Shown here one piece after another: positions 8,179 to 17,651 of a stretch of DNA of 58,804 nucleotides. The notes below the pieces were generated by a model that made no database searches, had not been told where the DNA came from, and worked only from the letters and a program-made list of their open reading frames with translations. Source of the DNA: Actinomadura physcomitrii (GTDB lineage: Bacteria; Actinomycetota; Actinomycetes; Streptosporangiales; Streptosporangiaceae). The position numbers were made by a program, and so were the translations under genes. The stretch covers positions 4,221 through 63,024 of the forward strand of contig NZ_WBMS02000016.1 in the NCBI RefSeq assembly GCF_008923205.2, written 5' to 3'. How positions within the stretch are numbered: position 1 is the stretch's first letter; each line of letters starts with the position of its first letter.

Positions 8179-10763
8179 CACGACCGGCCGCCGCCCCGTC
8201 CCCACCGGGCGGGCTTGGACGCCTTGGCCAGGGACTGCGCCCGGTCCGCGGCGCGCTTCAGCCCGTCGCGGGTCTCCTCGGAGATCAGCAGCTCGCCGTT
8301 CTGGTCGGCGGCGGTGATCTCGAGGACCCGGTGCCAGAAGTCGATCTCGACGAGCGCGACCGCCGCGGCCTGGGTGCGCAGCCCCGATCCGACGCCCGGG
8401 TACCGGGCGATCGCCCGGGCCAGGTCGAGGGCGCGGTTCGCGGCCTCGGGGTCTTCCAGCTCGGCGAGCGCGAACCGGACCTCGCCGATCAGCTCCACGA
8501 CGGTGCCGGCGGTGATGTTCGGCAGCCCGTTCAGCAGCGTGTCGGCGATCTGCGCGGCCGGCACGCCCCGGGTCATCTCCTGCGCGCACAGGGTCGCGAT
8601 GTGCCCGGCGCTCGCGTTCTGCGGAAGGTTCGTCAGCACGGTCATGAAGGGGTCCTTCGCCAGTTCGGGGAAGAGCTGCTCGGCCTCGTGCCGGCAGACC
8701 TGGTATTCCGCGACGGTGCCGAGCGCCGGGACGTTCGCGCGGGCGGCGAGCATCGCCTTGGCGACGGGCCGCGCCTCCTCGTGCGGCCCGTTGATCAGTT
8801 CGCGGGCGAGCAGCAGGACGGGCCCGGCGCCGCCGCCCGCGGCCCAGCCGCCCGCCCGCAGCCAGGAGGTCAGCGTCTCGCGCCGCCGGTCCGCGCGGCC
8901 CTGCGGCATGGGCCGCGTCCACACCGACCGGAACCCGTCGTAGTAGGCGTGGTGGTCGGCGGTGGCGGTGCCGGTGACGTGGTGCGGGGGAGCGGCGAGC
9001 CACAGCAGCAGCCCGTCGAGCATGCCGAGGGACGCCGGGTCGGGCGCGGAGGCCCGCGCCAGCCGCCCCTTCAGCACCAGCGCGTCGCCCGCCGGGATCC
9101 GGTCCAGTGAGGTCAGCCAGTCCGCCAGCCCGTCGAGGACGAGGTGGAGCCGGCGCGCCTCGGCGGCGAGGGCGAGGACGTCGCCGACGCAGGCGGGGTC
9201 GTGCCCGGCGAGCGCGGCGAGCTGGTCGCCGCCGACCGGCGTCAGCGGCGAGAACATCAGGTTGCGGAACAGGCCGAGCAGCGACACCGGCAGGTGGTGG
9301 GTGAGGCACTCGTACCAGGCCTGGAGCGGCGCCGGCTCGCCGCCGCGCCCGACCGCGGTCATCAGCGCGCACACCACCCGCGGGGACCGGGCCAGCTCGC
9401 CGAGCGTCAGCGGCCACCGCGGGCCGGTCGGGACGACCGCCGCGGGGCCGATCGCCTCCAGGACGACGCGCGCGGCGGCCTCCGCGCCGACCTCGTCCAC
9501 GTCGCGTTTCGGCGCGGTCACCACGGCGGCGAGCAGATCGTCGGCGCGGCCGAGGTCGTGGGCGAGCTGGAAGTACGGCAGCGCGTGCGCCGCGCGCGCG
9601 CCGGACGGAACGTCCTCGCCGTGCCAGACCAGCCCGCGGACCGCCCCGCACAGCTCCCGGAACGGCGTCACGGTCGTGCCCGCGATCTCCGTCCAGCGCT
9701 CGCGCAGCAGCGGCACGTCCTCGGGGGCCTGCTCCCGGATCAGCGCGTACAGCAGCTTCCGGGCGCCGGCGTCGCCGAGTTCGCGGTGCCGCCCGGCGGC
9801 GAGCAGGTCCCGGACGTCGGCGGGGTCGTACGTCCCGCGCTCCACTGCCTGCAGCACGGTGGAGGGCCAGTCCAGGCCGGCGAGGACGCGCACGACCGCG
9901 CCGGGCTCGGCGTCGGCGAGCGGCGCGGTGGCCTGCGTGAGGTGCGCGACGACCTCGGCGGTCGTCCGCCCCCGCTCCCCGAACAGGTCGGCGAGCGTCT
10001 CCGCGTACGCGCGGCCCGGGGTGTCGCGCTCCGGCAGCCGCGGCGCCCGCCAGTCCAGCTCGGCGGTCCGCTCGCGGGCCTGCCGCGCGAACGCCAGCGA
10101 CACGTTCCGGTTGCCGCTCTGGTCCCACGTCGCCGCGCTGAACCGGGTCCGCCACCCGTACGGCAGCAGCGCGGCGACGGCGTCGAGGAACGCCAGCCGT
10201 TCCTGCACGGGGAGGTCCGGCGCGCCGGTCACGGTGACGGGCCCGTCGAGCAGCAGCGACGCCGCCGCGCCGACCCGCTGCACCCCGAACCGCTCGAGCG
10301 CCTCCGCGGTGGCCGCCGGGTCCAGCGCCGGGACCCGCAGGTCGAGGCCGTCGGACGGGAACGGCGGCGTCAGCGCGGACAGCGCCTCGTACAGGCCCGC
10401 GTACGACACCGGCACCGCGCGCAGCGCCTCGTACGGCACGCACAGGTAGCGGGTCTCGGCGATGGGACGGCCCGCGCCGTCGGTCTCGCCCGTCCAGTCC
10501 TCCAGCGCGACGCCGATGCGGGTGCCGTCGTCGCCGCCGCGCACCTCGCTGATCGTGATCCACGGCAGCGCGGCGGGCCCGGACCGGCCCGGCGACGGGG
10601 TGCCGAGCGCGAAGTGCCGCAGGATGTGCGCGTAGTCGGCGGAGCTGAAGTCGGGACCGCCGCAGCCGGTGACGCGGTACTCGTCGTAGCTGCCCGGCGG
10701 CTTGCCGCGGATCGCCCACCCGGCCCGCAGCGCCGCCGCCCCTCGCACGGGCGCCTGTTCCAT
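8178..10763 (-). CDS. Large GTPase-associated protein, GAP1-like
   Basis: 861 residues, with no transmembrane or signal segment. The N-terminal ~230 residues form a distinct alpha/beta domain (YDEYRVTGCGGPDFSSADYAH then ILRHFALG). A long helical-repeat-like middle and C-terminal section follows, and the protein ends in a basic tail. The layout and its place directly after a small GTPase gene (1-nt overlap, TGATG) recall the GTPase-associated protein 1 (GAP1) N/M/C families that were defined from predicted conflict systems of multicellular bacteria. That assignment is from memory of the family and should be tested. It probably binds or regulates the GTPase at 10763. Confidence 0.7.
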   Translation of the reverse strand: MEQAPVRGAAALRAGWAIRGKPPGSYDEYRVTGCGGPDFSSADYAHILRHFALGTPSPGRSGPAALPWITISEVRGGDDGTRIGVALEDWTGETDGAGRPIAETRYLCVPYEALRAVPVSYAGLYEALSALTPPFPSDGLDLRVPALDPAATAEALERFGVQRVGAAASLLLDGPVTVTGAPDLPVQERLAFLDAVAALLPYGWRTRFSAATWDQSGNRNVSLAFARQARERTAELDWRAPRLPERDTPGRAYAETLADLFGERGRTTAEVVAHLTQATAPLADAEPGAVVRVLAGLDWPSTVLQAVERGTYDPADVRDLLAAGRHRELGDAGARKLLYALIREQAPEDVPLLRERWTEIAGTTVTPFRELCGAVRGLVWHGEDVPSGARAAHALPYFQLAHDLGRADDLLAAVVTAPKRDVDEVGAEAAARVVLEAIGPAAVVPTGPRWPLTLGELARSPRVVCALMTAVGRGGEPAPLQAWYECLTHHLPVSLLGLFRNLMFSPLTPVGGDQLAALAGHDPACVGDVLALAAEARRLHLVLDGLADWLTSLDRIPAGDALVLKGRLARASAPDPASLGMLDGLLLWLAAPPHHVTGTATADHHAYYDGFRSVWTRPMPQGRADRRRETLTSWLRAGGWAAGGGAGPVLLLARELINGPHEEARPVAKAMLAARANVPALGTVAEYQVCRHEAEQLFPELAKDPFMTVLTNLPQNASAGHIATLCAQEMTRGVPAAQIADTLLNGLPNITAGTVVELIGEVRFALAELEDPEAANRALDLARAIARYPGVGSGLRTQAAAVALVEIDFWHRVLEITAADQNGELLISEETRDGLKRAADRAQSLAKASKPARWGRGGGRS

Positions 10764-11872
10764 CACGCTCCCACGTTCCCGGCCAGCCACATGACCGGCT
10801 CCAGCACGTTGATCGGCGCGACGTCGCCGCGGATCCGGAACCGGTCCTCGCCGGCGAGGCCGTCGCCGCCGTCGGACTGCTCGGCGATGTTCAGGTAGTC
10901 CTCCGGCTGGAAGCGGTTCTCGACCGGGTCGCGGTAGAAGCCGATCGCGGACGTCACGAAGTAGCGGGTGCGGGCCTCGCCGAAGTGCGAGCGGATGCCG
11001 CGCAGCAGCGAGTTGACCGGGTCGTGCGCGTGCGTCCCCCGGTACAGGTCCTCGAAGAACTCCAGCGCGCGCGTCTCGTCGACCCGCGGCATCCCGAAGA
11101 TGCTCGCGGGCGGCGTCACGTACCCGAGCCGCACGGCCCGCTCGTACACCTCCGGATGGTCGAACTTGGTGATGCACACGGCGAGGTGATGGGGGAGCTT
11201 GTGGTCGACGCCGCTGGTCCCGGCCAGCTCGGAGATCTGCAGGACGGTCCGCTGGAAGAACGCGTACGCGTCGTTCATCTCCCGCTCGCGGGTCGGGTCG
11301 AACAGGAACAGCAGCCCGTCGCAGCCCGCGAGGTGCCGGACGAGCCGCTCCTCGGCGTCGCCTCCGCCGCCGTCGCCGGACTCGCCGTCGCCGGCGGAGC
11401 TGCTGAACCGCAGCCCGGACGACGGCTCGCGCGCGGCCCGGTCCTCCGGGCGGCTGCTGAACATGCCGCCGGGGGCGTCCATCATGTCCAGCGTCACCGT
11501 GTACGGGACGGGCCGGCGCCGCTTGAAGCGGAGCCTGCCGGTCTCCGGGCGGACCTTCTTGATCTGGGTGCCGTGCAGCTGCCAGGCGAGGTTGGGCGGC
11601 AGCTCCCGGGTCGCCGGGACGAACCGGCGCTCGATCTTCAGCTGGCGGGTGGTGTCGGCGAGGAACTCGGTGGACGCGCGGTTGCAGCCGACGAGCCGGA
11701 CGTCGTGCCCGCCCTCCTCGGCGGCGATCCGCAGCGCCGCGAGGAACGTGGTCTTCCCGCAGGTCGGCGCGCCCCACAGCCCGATGCGGCGGGGCTGCGG
11801 CGGCGGGGGCTGCGGCGGCCCGGCGGCGGGCTCGCCGGTCCGGGCCTCCTCGGTCGGGGACGGTTCGGTCAT
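10763..11872 (-). CDS. P-loop GTPase of the nine-gene operon
   Basis: 369 residues. After a Pro-rich leader comes a G1/Walker A GAPTCGKTT (34-42), a G3-like strand TLDMMDAPGG, G4 TKFD (guanine specificity) and G5-like VTSAIGF. Between G3 and G4 lies a Ser/Gly/Asp-rich low-complexity insert (FSSSAGDGESGDGGGGDAEE) that is probably a flexible loop. G4 being TKxD makes GTP more likely than ATP. It is a soluble protein. The downstream GAP1-like protein overlaps its stop codon by 1 nt, so the pair is probably made in fixed ratio. It resembles the single or double GTPases of predicted conflict systems more than Ras or translation factors. Confidence 0.85.
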   Translation of the reverse strand: MTEPSPTEEARTGEPAAGPPQPPPPQPRRIGLWGAPTCGKTTFLAALRIAAEEGGHDVRLVGCNRASTEFLADTTRQLKIERRFVPATRELPPNLAWQLHGTQIKKVRPETGRLRFKRRRPVPYTVTLDMMDAPGGMFSSRPEDRAAREPSSGLRFSSSAGDGESGDGGGGDAEERLVRHLAGCDGLLFLFDPTREREMNDAYAFFQRTVLQISELAGTSGVDHKLPHHLAVCITKFDHPEVYERAVRLGYVTPPASIFGMPRVDETRALEFFEDLYRGTHAHDPVNSLLRGIRSHFGEARTRYFVTSAIGFYRDPVENRFQPEDYLNIAEQSDGGDGLAGEDRFRIRGDVAPINVLEPVMWLAGNVGA

Positions 11873-11942
11873 GCCGGGCCTTTCACGGGGTCGTGCCTAT
11901 CACGGGGTCGGGCCTTTCGGGAGGCGGGTCTGCGGGTCGGGT

Positions 11943-13769
11943 CTACGGGACGAGGGGGAACGGCAGCGGCGGGGCGTCGCCGTCGGGCAGGACGCCGAGG
12001 ACCTTGGCGAGCCCGGCGGCGTCGGCGGAGCCGAGGTCGGTGCGGTGGGCGGCGCCGAGCACCGCCCACTCGGGGGCGTCGCGGCGGCGCGCGTCCTGCT
12101 GCGGGACGGCCTGCCCCGGGACGTCCTTCGGGGCGGGCTCGTCGGTCACCGCGACGAGCCGCACCCCGGCCGCCTCCAGCTGCGCGACGGACTGCCGCCA
12201 GTTCAGCCGGTGCGGGCACGGCTCGACGGGCCGGATCACGTCGCCGTGGCCGCTGCCGGGATGCGGCGGGCGGCCTGCGACGGTGAGCAGGATCCGGGCG
12301 CGGCCGTCGCGGGGGCCGTTCAGCAGCGCGGCGGCCCGGTCGAGGGAGTCCTCCAGCGGCGCCGCGCGCGCGCCGAACGGCCCGGACGGCGGGGACGGCA
12401 GGTCCGCGAGCGTCCGGGCGGCGTCGTCGGGCGGCTGCAGCGGCCCGCCGGACACCACGTCCCGGTTCTTGTACTTCGGGTGGATCGGGTGGTCCAGATG
12501 GCCGACGACGGCGACGCGGGCGGTGCCGCCCAGCTCGTCGCCGAGCAGTTCGAGCAGGTCCGCGACGAGGTCGCGGCGGCGGCGGGCGGTCTCGGCGCGG
12601 CCGCCGAGCTCCACCACGCAGACCAGCTCGGTCGCGAACGCGGTCGCGGGCAGCCGACGGGGGACGCGGCGCAGCAGGTCGGGCCAGGCGGGGGCGTCGT
12701 CGGTCACGGTGTCCGGTTCGAGGAACCGGAGCCGGCCGGGGCCGTCCAGCGCCACCCGGACGAGCCCGGCCGCGCCGCGCGGCATCCGCGCCGACACGAT
12801 CCGGACCGGCTCCGGCGGGTCGTCCCAGGTGACGACGGCGAGCGCGGTCTGCTCGCCGGGGCCGGGCGGGCGGCGCACCCGCACCTGCGCCTCGTCGCCG
12901 GCCCGCGACCCGGCCGGGAACAGCGGCAGCCGCACCACCTCGGCGGTGCCGTCGCCGGGCCGCGACCGCAGCGCCGCCAGCCCGTAGGACAGGGCGATCG
13001 GCCGCTCGGCGACGATCCGCTCCAGCAGCGCCGCCGCGTCCGGCGCGCCCGCCGCGATCCGCACGTCCGGCAGCAGGTCGGTGAACGCCCGCACGACCGC
13101 GTCCGGGAACGGCATGCCGGGCATCGCCGACATCACCGCCGTGTCGACGGACGTGCAGTACCGCCGCACGAGGTCGCCGGCCGCGCCGCCGATCGTCGCG
13201 TCCGCCCACGCCGGGTCGATGCCGGACGGCCCGCCCGCGAGCTGGAACCGGCGATGCGCGGCGTCCTCCGGCAGGCCCGGCAGCAGCGCCGGCCACGGCA
13301 CCGCCGCCAGCTCCCGGAACCCGAGCGGGCCCGCCGCCGGGACGCCGCCCGTCACGAACAGCCGCACCCCGGCGTCCTCCACCGCGACGACCACGAGCGC
13401 GCGGCCCGGGCCGAGCGCGTCCAGCACCGCGCCCAGCGGCGGCCGGGCCGCCTCCCGCCGCGCGGCGGCCTCCCGCCGCGCCTCCTGCCACTGCGCCTCC
13501 GTCGGCCTGCCGCGCAGGTGGGCGGCGTAGGGGAGCCAGTCGTCGCCGGCGCGCGCCGCGGCCCGCAGGTCGAACTCCAGCCGCGCCGCCGACAGCGCCG
13601 CCTCCGCCGCGGCCCGCTCGGCGCGGCCCGGACGCCACGGCCCGGCGAGCGTCCACCCGCACGCCGCGCACCGCACGTCCTGCCGCATCGCCGCCGCCTC
13701 CACCGCGGCCCAGCCGCCCGCGGGGTCGAGCGGCACCTCGCACAGCGGGCAGCGGTCAGCCGAGTTCAT
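11943..13769 (-). CDS. Zinc-ribbon protein with a C-terminal vWA-like region
   Basis: 608 residues from the ATG at 13769; an ATG three codons earlier at 13778 is also possible. An N-terminal zinc ribbon has CPLC at 7-10 and CAAC at 34-37. The middle is an unassigned alpha/beta region. The last third has the strand order of a von Willebrand A fold: ELVCVVELGG, a long helix, ARVAVVGH, APLEDSLDRAAALL, RARILLTVAG and VRLVAVTDEP. The metal-binding D-x-S-x-S is replaced by E-L-G-G-R, so a metal site is doubtful. It overlaps the AAA+ gene by 14 nt and is separated from the GTPase gene by 70 nt, the only real gap in the operon. Confidence 0.75.
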   Translation of the reverse strand: MNSADRCPLCEVPLDPAGGWAAVEAAAMRQDVRCAACGWTLAGPWRPGRAERAAAEAALSAARLEFDLRAAARAGDDWLPYAAHLRGRPTEAQWQEARREAAARREAARPPLGAVLDALGPGRALVVVAVEDAGVRLFVTGGVPAAGPLGFRELAAVPWPALLPGLPEDAAHRRFQLAGGPSGIDPAWADATIGGAAGDLVRRYCTSVDTAVMSAMPGMPFPDAVVRAFTDLLPDVRIAAGAPDAAALLERIVAERPIALSYGLAALRSRPGDGTAEVVRLPLFPAGSRAGDEAQVRVRRPPGPGEQTALAVVTWDDPPEPVRIVSARMPRGAAGLVRVALDGPGRLRFLEPDTVTDDAPAWPDLLRRVPRRLPATAFATELVCVVELGGRAETARRRRDLVADLLELLGDELGGTARVAVVGHLDHPIHPKYKNRDVVSGGPLQPPDDAARTLADLPSPPSGPFGARAAPLEDSLDRAAALLNGPRDGRARILLTVAGRPPHPGSGHGDVIRPVEPCPHRLNWRQSVAQLEAAGVRLVAVTDEPAPKDVPGQAVPQQDARRRDAPEWAVLGAAHRTDLGSADAAGLAKVLGVLPDGDAPPLPFPLVP

Positions 13770-16269
13770 CGGGCACATCCTCCGGGAGCAGCAGGTTCAG
13801 CATCCGCGCGTCGGCGTCCGGGCGGTCCACCACCCGCTCGGCGAGCCGCGCCTCCATCCGCTCCAGCAGCCGGCGGACGGTCCGGCCGTTGCCGAACCCG
13901 GGCCGCCGCGCCGCGCCCGCGAGCCACGCCCGCGCCGCCGGGAGCGTCGCCGCGTCCAGCTCGTAGGCCTGCCGCTCCGCCATCGTCCGCAGGATCTCCA
14001 GCAGGTCGTCGACCTCGTAGGCGGGGAACTCGATCGTCTCGCCGAACCGGGAGCCGAGGCCGTCGTTGGCCGCGAGGAACCGGCGCATCGGCTCCGGGTA
14101 GCCCGCCGCGATCACCGCGAGCCGGCCGCGGTGCCGCTCCATCTCCTCGACGAGCGTGTCGATCGCCTCCCGCCCGAAGTCGTTGTCGCCGCCGGAGGTG
14201 AGCGCGTACGCCTCGTCGATGAACAGCACCCCGCCGAGCGCGCGCTCCACCGCCCGCCGGGTCAGCGGCGCGGTCTGCCCGACATAGCCCGCGACCAGCC
14301 GCGACCGGCCCGTCTCCACGACGTGCCCGCGCTCCAGCAGCCCCATCTCCCTGAAGATCCGGCCGAAGTGCCGCGCCACCGTCGTCTTCCCGGTGCCGGG
14401 CGGGCCGATGAACAGCAGGTTCGGCGCGACGACCTCGCCCTGCCCGCGCAGCCGCCGCAGCCGCAGCCGCTTCACCAGCACGTCCGCGCTCCGCTTCACC
14501 GGCGCCAGCCCCACCATCGCGTTCAGCTCGCCGAGCAGCTCCGCGGTGTCGCGCGGCGCCGGACGCGCGTCGCGCCGCAGCCGCTCCGGCAGGTCGCGCG
14601 GCTCCAGCGGCAGGCCCCGGTCGTCCTTCACGCGCCGCGCCCACCGCGCCGCCGTCTCCTGCGTCACGTCCCGGACGGCGCGGGCGTTGCCGAACCCCCG
14701 GTCGCGCGTGCGGTGCAGCTCCGCGACCACCTCGCCGAGCGCCGTCTCGAACCCCTCGCCCCACGCCATGCCCATCGGCCGCAGCTGCCGCGCCGCGATC
14801 TCCGCCAGCTCCGCCGGCCCGTAGTCGGGGAACGCGATGACGTTCTCGTGCGGGAACCGGCTGCGCAGCCCCGGGTTGCTGTCGAGGAACTCCTGCATCT
14901 CGTCCGGGTAGCCGGCGACGATCACCACCAGCTCGGCGCGGTCGTCCTCCATCCGGGCGAGCAGCTCGGTGATCGCCTCGCGGCCGAACCCGTCCGCCTG
15001 GTCGCTCAGCTCGTACGCCTCGTCGATGAACAGCACCCCGCCGAGCGCCCCGTCGACCACCTCGCGGGTCTTCGTCGCGGTCTGCCCGACGAACCCGGCG
15101 ACGAGGTCGCTCGCCCGCACCGACCGGACCCGGCCGTGCCGCAGGATCCCGAGCTCCCGGTACAGGTCGCCGACGATCCGCGCGACCGTCGTCTTGCCGG
15201 TGCCGGGGTTGCCGGTGAAGACCAGGTGGTGCGACACCGGTTCCGCGCCCGCCGGCGGCCGGTACCGCAGGCCCTCCAGGTGCCGCTTCACCGGCTCCAG
15301 CCCGACCAGCTCGTCCAGCCGCCGCATCACGTCGCCGTCGGCGACCGTCGCGGCGATCCAGCCGTACCGGTGCAGCTGCTCCTGCCCGAGCGGGGTGCCC
15401 TCCGCCGCCATCCGCCGGCCGAGCCGCCGCTCCCACGTCTCCAGCGGGACGTCCTGCGCCGCCATCGCCCGGACCGTTCCGGCGAGCCGCGTCCAGTCCG
15501 CGATCCGCAGGTTCCGCTGGATCCGCAGCCGGTGGACGAGGCGGGTCAGTTCCGCCTCGCCGGGCGGCCGCACCAGCCCGGGCCTTGCCGGGCGCCGCTC
15601 CTCCGCCTGCACCACCTGCACCAGTCCCGGCAGGTCGCGGCTGCCCTCCGCGAACGCGCGGACCTCCGCCAGCGACGCCCCGCCGAACACCAGCACGCAG
15701 ATGTTCCGGCTGCCCGGCCGGAACTCCAGCCACCGCTCCAGCGCCGCCGCGAACGGCGCCCGCGCCTCCTGCCAGCGCTCCAGCACCTCCAGCTGCTCGA
15801 CGACGACCGCCGTCGGCGTCGACTCGTCCAGCATCAGGCTGCGCAGCATCCGCACCGCGAACGCCCCGGACATCGTGCGGCTCTCCGCCCGCGCCGGCGC
15901 CGGGGGCGCGGGCCGCAGCCGGCGGCGGCCGAGCGGCCCGCTGAACCCCGGCCGCATCACGGACGCGTCGCCCTCCGCCCGCTCGCCCGCCTCCGGATCG
16001 GCGGGCAGCCGCCGCGACGCCGCGTCCCGGACGGTCAGCGTCGCGTCCAGCGAGAAGAACACGATCCGCTCGTAGCCGGCGTCGTGCAGCGCCTCCCACA
16101 CCGCGCTGCCGAGATCGTGCTGCCGGTACAGGCCGTCGACGAACGCGTCCTTGACGCCCGGCCCGTACAGCGGCAGCACGGACTCGCCCTCGCGCGCCGC
16201 GTCCCGCAGCGCCAGCAGACGCTCGGGCACCGCGCCGGCGGTGTCGAGCCGGACCGGTTCAGCGCTCAT
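13756..16269 (-). CDS. Tandem CbbX/SpoVK-like AAA+ ATPase
   Basis: 837 residues. An N-terminal ~320-residue domain of unknown fold has an ESTPTAVVVEQLEVL-type Walker-B-like strand. Two CbbX-type AAA+ modules follow. Module 1 has Walker A GNPGTGKTT (~350-358), Walker B VLFIDEAYEL and the VAGFVGQTATKT pore-side loop. Module 2 has GPPGTGKTT (~625), VLFIDEAYAL, LVAGYVGQTAPLT. Both keep sensor-type VIVAGYPDEM/VIAAGYPEPM and an Arg-finger region (GLRSRF, GLGSRF). Such ATPases remodel partner proteins. The start ATG overlaps the upstream stop by 4 nt. The partner is probably encoded in this operon. Confidence 0.92.
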   Translation of the reverse strand: MSAEPVRLDTAGAVPERLLALRDAAREGESVLPLYGPGVKDAFVDGLYRQHDLGSAVWEALHDAGYERIVFFSLDATLTVRDAASRRLPADPEAGERAEGDASVMRPGFSGPLGRRRLRPAPPAPARAESRTMSGAFAVRMLRSLMLDESTPTAVVVEQLEVLERWQEARAPFAAALERWLEFRPGSRNICVLVFGGASLAEVRAFAEGSRDLPGLVQVVQAEERRPARPGLVRPPGEAELTRLVHRLRIQRNLRIADWTRLAGTVRAMAAQDVPLETWERRLGRRMAAEGTPLGQEQLHRYGWIAATVADGDVMRRLDELVGLEPVKRHLEGLRYRPPAGAEPVSHHLVFTGNPGTGKTTVARIVGDLYRELGILRHGRVRSVRASDLVAGFVGQTATKTREVVDGALGGVLFIDEAYELSDQADGFGREAITELLARMEDDRAELVVIVAGYPDEMQEFLDSNPGLRSRFPHENVIAFPDYGPAELAEIAARQLRPMGMAWGEGFETALGEVVAELHRTRDRGFGNARAVRDVTQETAARWARRVKDDRGLPLEPRDLPERLRRDARPAPRDTAELLGELNAMVGLAPVKRSADVLVKRLRLRRLRGQGEVVAPNLLFIGPPGTGKTTVARHFGRIFREMGLLERGHVVETGRSRLVAGYVGQTAPLTRRAVERALGGVLFIDEAYALTSGGDNDFGREAIDTLVEEMERHRGRLAVIAAGYPEPMRRFLAANDGLGSRFGETIEFPAYEVDDLLEILRTMAERQAYELDAATLPAARAWLAGAARRPGFGNGRTVRRLLERMEARLAERVVDRPDADARMLNLLLPEDVPDELG

Positions 16270-17651
16270 CGGCTCCCCGGCCGCGCACCCCGCCCCGGCC
16301 CCTGTCCTTCGGCCCGCTTCACCAGCGGGATCCCGGCCGCGGCCTCCCGGGGCGCCGGACGGGCCAGCCGGTCGAAGTCGCGCAGCGCCGGGTCGGGCTC
16401 GGCGGCGTCCTCCGCCGGGTCGCCGGCGTCCAGGCCCTCCGCGCGCAGTGCCCGGCTCACCGCCATCGACCGCTCCCGCCGCGCCGCCTCGTCCGGATCG
16501 TCCTCGTACGACAGGATCCGCAGCGTGAAACCGGGGCCGTCGCCGTCCGGCGCCACCTCCACCACGACCTCGCCGCCGTCCGCGCGGTGCCGCAGCCGGC
16601 TGAAGAACTCGCGCCGCTCGTCGCCCGCCGCGTAGGTGTTGCCGGACCAGGCGAACCCCTGCCCCTCCAGCACCGCCACCACCTGCTCGGCGACGTTCAC
16701 CCGCAGCTGCGACGCGACGATCCGCTCCGCGGCCCGCTCGACCAGCCCGTCCAGCCGCCCCTCGTACTGCGGCGCCGCCTCGCTGATCAGCGCGCGCAGC
16801 TCCGCGGCGTCCAGCGGGCAGTCCGGGTCGGCGACCGCGTCCACCTGCCGGGCCACCTCGTCGCGCAGCGCGGCCAGGCCGCCGTCGGTCCAGTGGTCGA
16901 CGTCCAGGACGACGCCCGGATCGGCCTCGGCGATCGGGCGCTCCGCGTTGTCCTCGATCGTCGCCGCGACCGTCCGCAGCGCCGCCAGGGCCTGCGCCCG
17001 GAGCGCCTCCCACTCCAGCGCGAGCCGCTCCACGTCCGCGCGCAGCTCGCTCAGGTCGAGGTAGAGGTCCTGCACCTGGCTCAGCGAGTACCCGGCCGCG
17101 TGCGCCTCCAGGTTGCCCCGCGCGACGTCCAGCCGGGACGCGAGCCGCTCCAGCCGGCCCGGCGCGAACCGGTCGTGCGGCAGCGTGTCGCGGATCGCGT
17201 CGTGCATCGTCCGCGCGTCGCCGAACAGCCGCCGTGCCGCCTGCGCCGCCGCGTCGCTCTCGCCGCGCAGCTCGCCGACCCGCGCGTCCACCGCCGCGAG
17301 CCCGGCGCGCCGCTCCGCCCGCTCCCGGGCGATCTCCGCGGCGAGCCGCTCGCCCTGGTCCGCCAGCTCCCGGCGGCCCTCGGCGAGCCGCTCGCCGTGC
17401 TCGCGCAGCTTGCGGCCGGTCTCGTCCTCCAGCTTCCGCGCCTGCTCGCTCAGCCCGGCTAGCGCGCGGTCCGTGCCGTCCTGCCGGGCCGCCGCCTCCT
17501 GCCGCACCCGCTCCACGTCCTCGCGCGCGGCCCGCTCCACCTGCCGCAGCAGGCGCGGCATGTCCCGCCGCACCTTCGCCAGGTCGCGGGCGGACGCCTG
17601 CGCGTCCCGCCACGCCGCCGCGTCCACCGAGATCACCTTCGCGCCGCTCAT
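16266..17651 (-). CDS. Coiled-coil protein upstream of the AAA+ ATPase
   Basis: 461 residues. After a short N-terminal strand (AKVISVDAAAWRDAQ) a long coiled coil spans ~20 to ~130 (ARKLEDETGRKLREHGERL). It is then helical to ~330, followed by a compact alpha/beta domain (QVVAVLEGQGFAWSGNTYA, EVVVEVAPDG, FTLRILSYEDDP). A charged tail ends the protein. No membrane segment. It is joined by 4-nt overlaps to the radical SAM gene upstream and the AAA+ gene downstream. It may be the substrate or adaptor of one of them. I do not recognise a family. Confidence 0.8.
   Translation of the reverse strand: MSGAKVISVDAAAWRDAQASARDLAKVRRDMPRLLRQVERAAREDVERVRQEAAARQDGTDRALAGLSEQARKLEDETGRKLREHGERLAEGRRELADQGERLAAEIARERAERRAGLAAVDARVGELRGESDAAAQAARRLFGDARTMHDAIRDTLPHDRFAPGRLERLASRLDVARGNLEAHAAGYSLSQVQDLYLDLSELRADVERLALEWEALRAQALAALRTVAATIEDNAERPIAEADPGVVLDVDHWTDGGLAALRDEVARQVDAVADPDCPLDAAELRALISEAAPQYEGRLDGLVERAAERIVASQLRVNVAEQVVAVLEGQGFAWSGNTYAAGDERREFFSRLRHRADGGEVVVEVAPDGDGPGFTLRILSYEDDPDEAARRERSMAVSRALRAEGLDAGDPAEDAAEPDPALRDFDRLARPAPREAAAGIPLVKRAEGQGPGRGARPGSR

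Noticed and set aside
7060..10719. 1219-codon minus-strand frame spanning two genes as one protein
   Set aside because: Its first part is an out-of-frame reading of the GAP1-like gene; the TGATG junction at 8178 shows two separate genes.
11199..14201. 1000-codon open frame on the plus strand
   Set aside because: Antisense to the GTPase and zinc-ribbon genes, low-complexity translation, an effect of very high GC at third positions.
14131..16635. 834-codon open frame on the plus strand
   Set aside because: Exact antisense shadow of the tandem AAA+ gene; composition is Arg/Pro/His-rich and without motifs. The minus frame has two full Walker A/B sets.
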